DNA of 64,000 nt from Bryoerythrophyllum caledonicum. Taxonomy: Eukaryota; Streptophyta; Bryopsida; Pottiales; Pottiaceae. Under the pieces are notes generated by a model. The model saw nothing but the letters and a program-made list of their open reading frames with translations. It made no database searches and had not been told where the DNA came from. The stretch is from assembly GCA_963971425.1 (NCBI GenBank), contig OZ020515.1, positions 9,378,291-9,442,290 of the forward strand, in the 5' to 3' direction. Below, in pieces: positions 59,241-64,000 of this stretch; within the stretch, counting starts at the first letter, position 1; each line of letters opens with the position of its first letter. The translations under genes were made by a program, and so were the position numbers.

Positions 59241-60210
59241 TATATTGGGAGATTTAGTGACTCCCAAATTAACACATGTAGATAATAAGAGCTAAAGTGC
59301 ACATCTAATTTTTACAATATGGAGGGATATGAGTTTCCATTAAATTGGGAGGTAATGTTTTCTACAAAAACCCCGTAGAAAAATAAGTACTACGGATAAC
59401 ATTACATTACAAATCTAACTATAATATTGAAAAGAAGAACACATTAGTTGACACTTCTTTTATACCACATGTGTTCATTGAATATGAATAGCTAAATATT
59501 CACACTCGATCCTACTAACCCGGATTAACACCATGCTCCAATTTAGCTAAAAGTGAACTAAATGACGGACAAATATCCACTTGTAAGAGAATTAGCTAAA
59601 CACATTTTGATGAGCCCTTTTTGATTTAAAAGAATTTCAATTCTCCTTGTGGAATACACATTGGCAAAATATATATATAACGAGTTTCAAATGATGGTGC
59701 TCAGAAGTGGGAAAAAAATTGCACACACTACCTCTTTTCGAACTAAAGTGTCCCCATCACTTAGAGGTGCAATGAACTCAAAAAGAAAATTCCACACTTT
59801 AGCTCCACTTGACCTAAAGTGCGCACCATTACTAAGTACATTGAACTAAATAAGAAGATATGCTCACACTTTAGCTCCACTAGAGCTAAAGTGCGACCCA
59901 ACATTTACTTTCTATCATTCACCATGAAGGCAATTACTGGTATTATTGGTTTCAAGACTAGAAGCAATTTACCACATTGTTATTATAAAAAGAAAATAAA
60001 ACATACTGCAAATTATCACCGATACACAAAAAGAATGGAGAGAATATTTCATAGCAATCATTGGCATCACATATTATAGTCATACAGAGTGTAAATTAAT
60101 GAAATACAAATATCTATAATCTCAGCACCAATGGATCTAACCATACTACATGAAGTATTATGCATCAGAATCTAAAATCTACGAAAAGGAAATCCATTTA
60201 TCTAAGTCTA
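59241..60210. other. 3' flank of the GHTH transposase gene
   Basis: AT-rich with no supported gene. Contains TTGGGAGATTTAGTGACTCC (near 59248), a short self-complementary sequence that might be one end of the element, and a group of TTTAGCTC/CTAAAGTG motifs (59280-59900). Confidence 0.4.
59798..59890. repeat. Two 21-bp palindromes matching the upstream array
   Basis: 59798-59818 and 59870-59890 both start TTTAGCTCCACT and end CTAAA (the second ends GAGCTAAA). They have the same length and outer bases as the eight palindromes at 63154-63501, and are followed by GTGCG as the array is by GTGTCC. They probably serve as matching subterminal sites on the other side of the transposase gene. Confidence 0.65.
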
Positions 60211-63054
60211 TTACGATTCGGACCTAGCAAGTGCTTCCAAGGAGGCCTTGATAATTACTACTTGTCCCTTCGGAATTTTTGTAGTTGAATCTTGCACATG
60301 ACCTCCATCCCTCTTTGAAGACCTAGGTTTCCATGCTGTCAAGATTGAATCAATACTCTCCCACATTATGGCTATCCCCTTTTCAATTGTCCAACGAAGG
60401 TTGCAATCTGTGTCCCAATCTTTATAGAACTTCATAACATCCCGATCGCGCGATATAGGGCTGAAGAATTGGATACGCACGGTGTTTGGCATATCCGGGT
60501 TAGAATTAGGATCTGAAATTGCTTGAGCAATTCAAAATGGGCGCTCGTCCCCATCACAAGGCCGCAATGCAACAAAATATCCAGCAAAAAGATCACGACC
60601 AACTCTAAAAGAAGGAGGTGGACGATCGCGTCTTTGGCCAACGAAATGCTCATCTTCACGGTACTCCTCACGAACCTCACCCTCCGCAGAGAACTCATCT
60701 TCAATGGCATGGGCAATTTGCGTCGTCGGCCAAACGCCGTCTACCAATGATATCGGCGTATCCATTGGAATAATCAGAGCAGCTCTAACATCACGCCAAT
60801 AATTCGAAAAGGGCTCAAAACGCAATCGGGCTTCAACAAACTCCCGAGATGATTGCTCCCAGTGATCGATGAATCCTGAAAGTCCCTTCACCACCTCATG
60901 GAGATGCCGCATCGTAGAAGGCTTCAATGCATCAGGTTCTCCGCGAGGTTATAAAGACCTCCCTTCAGAATCCTCCGTCCACAATTTGATGCCACTACCT
61001 TCTCCTCCCTTAGGAAGCCAATCCTCATCATGGCAAAGGATTTTATACTTCATTACCGGACAACCACTTGAGTCCACATAAAACTTGAACTGATGAGCCT
61101 TTGTATGACCCTCCAAAGCTTCATCACCGTCCGCAATCATACCCCCAATGAACTTCTTAAAGTCAGGAACCTCTTGGATGAGATGCGGGATTGTGGGAAC
61201 ACTCTCATTTTTCATAAACGACCTCATGAGCAAAGGAATAGTTGGAAAACTCTCCTTCCTCAGTGTCATACTCCAACGTCCAAATAATGCATCTATATCA
61301 TCATGTGTATGCCCAACTAGCATAAAATTAACATACACCTTGCGAAAGATGCGTTTTGCAAGAAGGAGAGACCAAAAACAGAAAACAAATCTATTTTTGT
61401 TATCACCAACTGCATTGTCCATTTGAACATTCAGTATTGGTGGCAAAGGCCTCCCTGGAACTAGGATATCTGGAATCGGCCCTAATGGATCCAAACACAT
61501 CTCCGCACCCCGTAATACCGCCGCATATAATGGATGAGAACTAGATTCTGGGAAGAGTTGCCGGGACGATGACTTCGGAGGCGCCTCCAGGTCACGCAAT
61601 AGTTTTGCGAACGACCCGACCGTGTAATTGGCATCATGGGAGTATAAATCAAGGCCGTAATGGGCGTAACGCTGGTCCACATGACCATGGGCAAGCATAC
61701 CTGTGATTGCAAGAGGCAACTTCATAAGCCCATCTAGGTGCTTTGTTTTATGTGAAAAAACCGGGGAGGCGGTCTTTGAGTGATCCATCTTATCATGCAT
61801 GATGGTAAGAACCTCCTAGGGCGACGACTTTGATCGAAATCGGTTCAGGTAGTACAAGTCCCGATGTGAGAAAGCAGAATCAATGTGAACCTGCATCTTC
61901 TTTTGCCATAGCAGTGATGCTTGTGTTCCAGGTTGAGTAAGCTTCTTCTGATCCTGGTATTTGTCACAAGTAGAACAACGGGCAAAGTTGTCTCCACCTT
62001 TCTTGGCATAGTACTCAGGGAAGCTAACACGCCGAATCTTACTCAAGCTTGAGGTTGAGATTGGCGGCAATCCGCAATCAACGAGATGATCATCAAGAAG
62101 CGGTATCTGATCCTTCCACTTAAAACTTGCAGGGAGGACCTTTGCCACAGCCTTCTCGCCAGATGGGAGAACACTAGACTTGTGAGGCATGTGGTCCGCA
62201 TGTCTATCGAGAATGGCTCCAAGAGCGGCAGTAGCCACAACCGTATGACCTCTAGGCTTACGCAAACCGGTATTCCCATGGTATTGAGCCGCATGACCAG
62301 CGGCAGCGTCCTTCGCATTCCGATAGAAAGTACTCGAACTTACACCCATGATTTTCATCCAGGCATGGGCACAAACGTCCACACCCTCTAGGGTCACAAC
62401 CTTCCTACCCGCAGCGTCTCTATAAAACTGTCTGTGAACGTCGAGTTTGATATGATTTCTGAACTGCACGATGGTCTCACTGTACAAGCGCGTCCGAAGG
62501 ACTCTTATTTTATCTCTAGGGTAGTGTTGAACACAGTTTTGACTGCAACAACTATTGCTCGCAACAGCGTTAATGGAAAGAGGGGTCATGAGGAATTCAA
62601 CATTCCTGGACACTGTTGGACGTGTATTCCTTGAGGAATTGTCGTACGAACGGGAGCTCCCACCTAGAGGTCTGTTACGCTCAACCAACAAGACATTGTA
62701 AATGTCCCTAAGGCAATGATGGAAGAGACTCACACCGTTTAAGAAGACTTGTTGAATAGGCCAGGACTTAAACGAGTACCTCCACTCATCAGGAGCTTCG
62801 TCTAAAACAAAAGTACTGGACACCTGTACTACAACATTCGAATCCCTAAGAGGACCAGAGGAACCTAGAAGTGCACTGGACCGGACATTGCGAACCAACC
62901 CCTCCGCAACGCAAACACCCGAACCATTGTGAAGCGAAACAGTCAGCCCGACCCAGAGACGGCAAGGAATAACATCAAACTCATGAAGGTCTGGATTCAC
63001 GGGAGCGTCAACATGAACATCGTCGCCCTCCGAAGACGACATCCTGCATTCCAA
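60211..63054 (-). pseudogene. Transposase-like gene, unfamiliar family (GHTHDDID), three stops
   Basis: One minus-strand frame of 948 codons runs the whole length with no frameshift. It is interrupted by TAG (61816-61818), TAA (60949-60951) and TGA (60532-60534). The order is: an N-terminal region (PCRLWVGLTVSLHNG), a helix-rich part (AHAWMKIMGVSSSTFYRNAK), a CxxC site (CSTCDKYQ), a HDKMDHSKT motif, then a core with NVQMDNAVGDNKNRFVF (Asp at about residue 546) and VNFMLVGHTHDDIDALFGRW (about 577-596). The DN..NKN and GHTH.DID pair resembles the DUF7869-type proteins of many eukaryotes, which look like RNase H-fold transposases or integrases; I am unsure of the exact family. The Met at 63054 or four codons later starts it. 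Palindromic arrays on both sides support a transposon role. Confidence 0.65.
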
Positions 63055-63153
63055 TGAGATACATATTAAATAACCCTAAATTTATGACTATCAGACTCAT
63101 TGTCATTTTAACTCCAATCGAGGTAAACAGAAATAGGACATCAGGTATGTCAA

Positions 63154-63501
63154 TTTAGCTCGAGTCGAGCTAAACTTTCCTTCAAAAGAAGGTAAGACAA
63201 TTTAGCTCGACTCGAGCTAAACTATCGATAATAATATTTATCGACAGTTTAGCTCGAGTCGAGCTAAATTGTCCTAGGAAAGAAGGTAAGACAGTTTAGC
63301 TCGACTCGAGCTAAACTGTAATACAATATTGTAAGACAGTTTAGCTCGAGTCGAGCTAAACTGTCTTACCTTCTTTCCAACGACAGTTTAGCTCGACTCG
63401 AGCTAAACTGCAGATAATAGTATATATCGACAATTTAGCTCGAGTCGAGCTAAACTGTCCTTGGAAAGATGGTAAGACAGTTTAGCTCGACTCGAGCTAA
63501 A
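63154..63501. repeat. Array of eight 21-bp palindromes, 47-bp spacing, alternating orientation
   Basis: Copies start at 63154, 63201, 63248, 63295, 63340, 63387, 63434 and 63481, so intervals are 47, 47, 47, 45, 47, 47 and 47. Each is a 10-bp arm TTTAGCTCGA, one central base, and the reverse complement of the arm. The central base is G, C, G, C, G, C, G, C in turn, so orientation alternates strictly. Spacers also alternate between two types: one with GGAAAGAAGGTAAGACA (sometimes inverted), one AT-rich (ATAATAATATTTATCGACA). The array lies 100-450 bp upstream of the transposase start and may be its promoter/operator or subterminal binding site. Confidence 0.95.
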
Positions 63502-64000
63502 GTGTCCTTCCGTGATTTTCGGCGTCTTTTTAGGGATTCATATGGTAAAACTCTTCAGCATATGAATCTGACTCTCTGTGTACTACAACCCAAATCTTCC
63601 CGTTAGTCGTCACGAAACTCGTAGTGATGCTTCAAAATCACAGTAGCAACTGGAACCACCGCAATAACCCTACACACTGTCACATCCTAATTGCTAGAGA
63701 CTGTGCACGGAGAATGCAAGAAGTATACATTGTGTACCTTATGAAGAAGACAACTGGTGCGTTGTTGCCTCGCGCAAGCGCCCTGCTCAACCGTGCGTAA
63801 CCTGTAGATGTTACCCTCCTCAACCTCCGACAGTTCTTCTACCTCCAAGCCTCTCCACAACAACCTTGCACAGCAACCAAAGTGAGAAGGAAAGAAATGA
63901 AGAAAGTTTTCGAGGATCGGCAAGGTCACTCACGGACACACGACCGTTTCAGAATTGGCGGGAGGAAACTTCAGAATTGGCGGGGGGGCTTTTCCACAGC
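63502..64000. other. Terminal part of the window, no gene assigned
   Basis: Upstream side of the transposase element. The minus-strand frame at 63687-63929 (Cys/Leu-rich) has no recognisable domain. A 22-bp direct repeat (TTCAGAATTGGCGGG at 63949 and 63971) lies at the edge. The element's outer end was not found and probably lies beyond the window. Confidence 0.4.

Noticed and set aside
63154-63501. CRISPR-like array: eight 21-bp repeats with ~26-bp spacers
   Set aside because: The repeats are perfect palindromes alternating in orientation and the spacers fall into two recurring types; there are no cas genes and the context is eukaryotic transposon DNA.
1-64000. tRNA, rRNA or other structural RNA genes
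   Set aside because: No cloverleaf, rRNA core or snRNA motif could be recognised by eye; a covariance-model scan was not possible here.

Overview
The window looks like plant nuclear DNA made almost entirely of transposable elements. The evidence is GT-AG introns that restore reading frames, plant-type CACTA (En/Spm) proteins (TNP2, DUF4218, DUF4216 and Ptta/Transposase_24 families), an APE-RT LINE and AAACCC-rich minisatellites. I see no housekeeping gene, rRNA or tRNA. The species cannot be fixed from this sequence. A TET/JBP-like dioxygenase and an unfamiliar transposase family make a non-flowering land plant plausible, but that is inference.

Layout. 1-7.9 kb: repeat-rich DNA with two head-to-tail minus-strand frames (652 and 804 codons), one built on nine exact 123-bp tandem repeats. 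7.9-11.7 kb: a broken transposase-like gene with a C-terminal SWIM zinc finger. 12.1-57.9 kb: a minus-strand LINE split in its endonuclease domain by a 40.6-kb CACTA element (15883-56472, 3-bp target duplication GTC). The LINE reading frame resumes on the far side, which fixes both ends. This outer CACTA carries two divergent genes: a minus-strand seven-exon TnpA/Ptta-type gene that is fully open (675 codons), and a plus-strand four-exon TNP2 transposase (1186 codons) with only two nonsense codons.

A second, 22.6-kb CACTA (30581-53143, target duplication ATT) sits inside the outer one. It has no TNP2 gene and only a decayed TnpA-like gene. Between two blocks of an unnamed, partly fold-back ~0.95-kb repeat it carries cargo: an intact two-exon gene for a TET/JBP-like 2-oxoglutarate/Fe(II) dioxygenase (37514-38683) and a multi-exon gene beginning with a signal peptide (39652-41876). 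A 168-bp SINE-like insert with a perfect 18-bp target duplication is nearby.

59.2-64 kb: a different transposon with a 948-codon minus-strand transposase-like frame (motif GHTHDDID, three in-frame stops, no frameshift). Upstream of its start are eight near-perfect 21-bp palindromes at 47-bp spacing with strictly alternating orientation, and two related palindromes lie beyond its 3' end.

The most interesting system is the nested CACTA carrying a probable DNA-base oxidase in a landscape whose nonsense codons all look like methyl-cytosine decay. A transposon-borne anti-silencing function is a testable hypothesis, not a demonstrated one.
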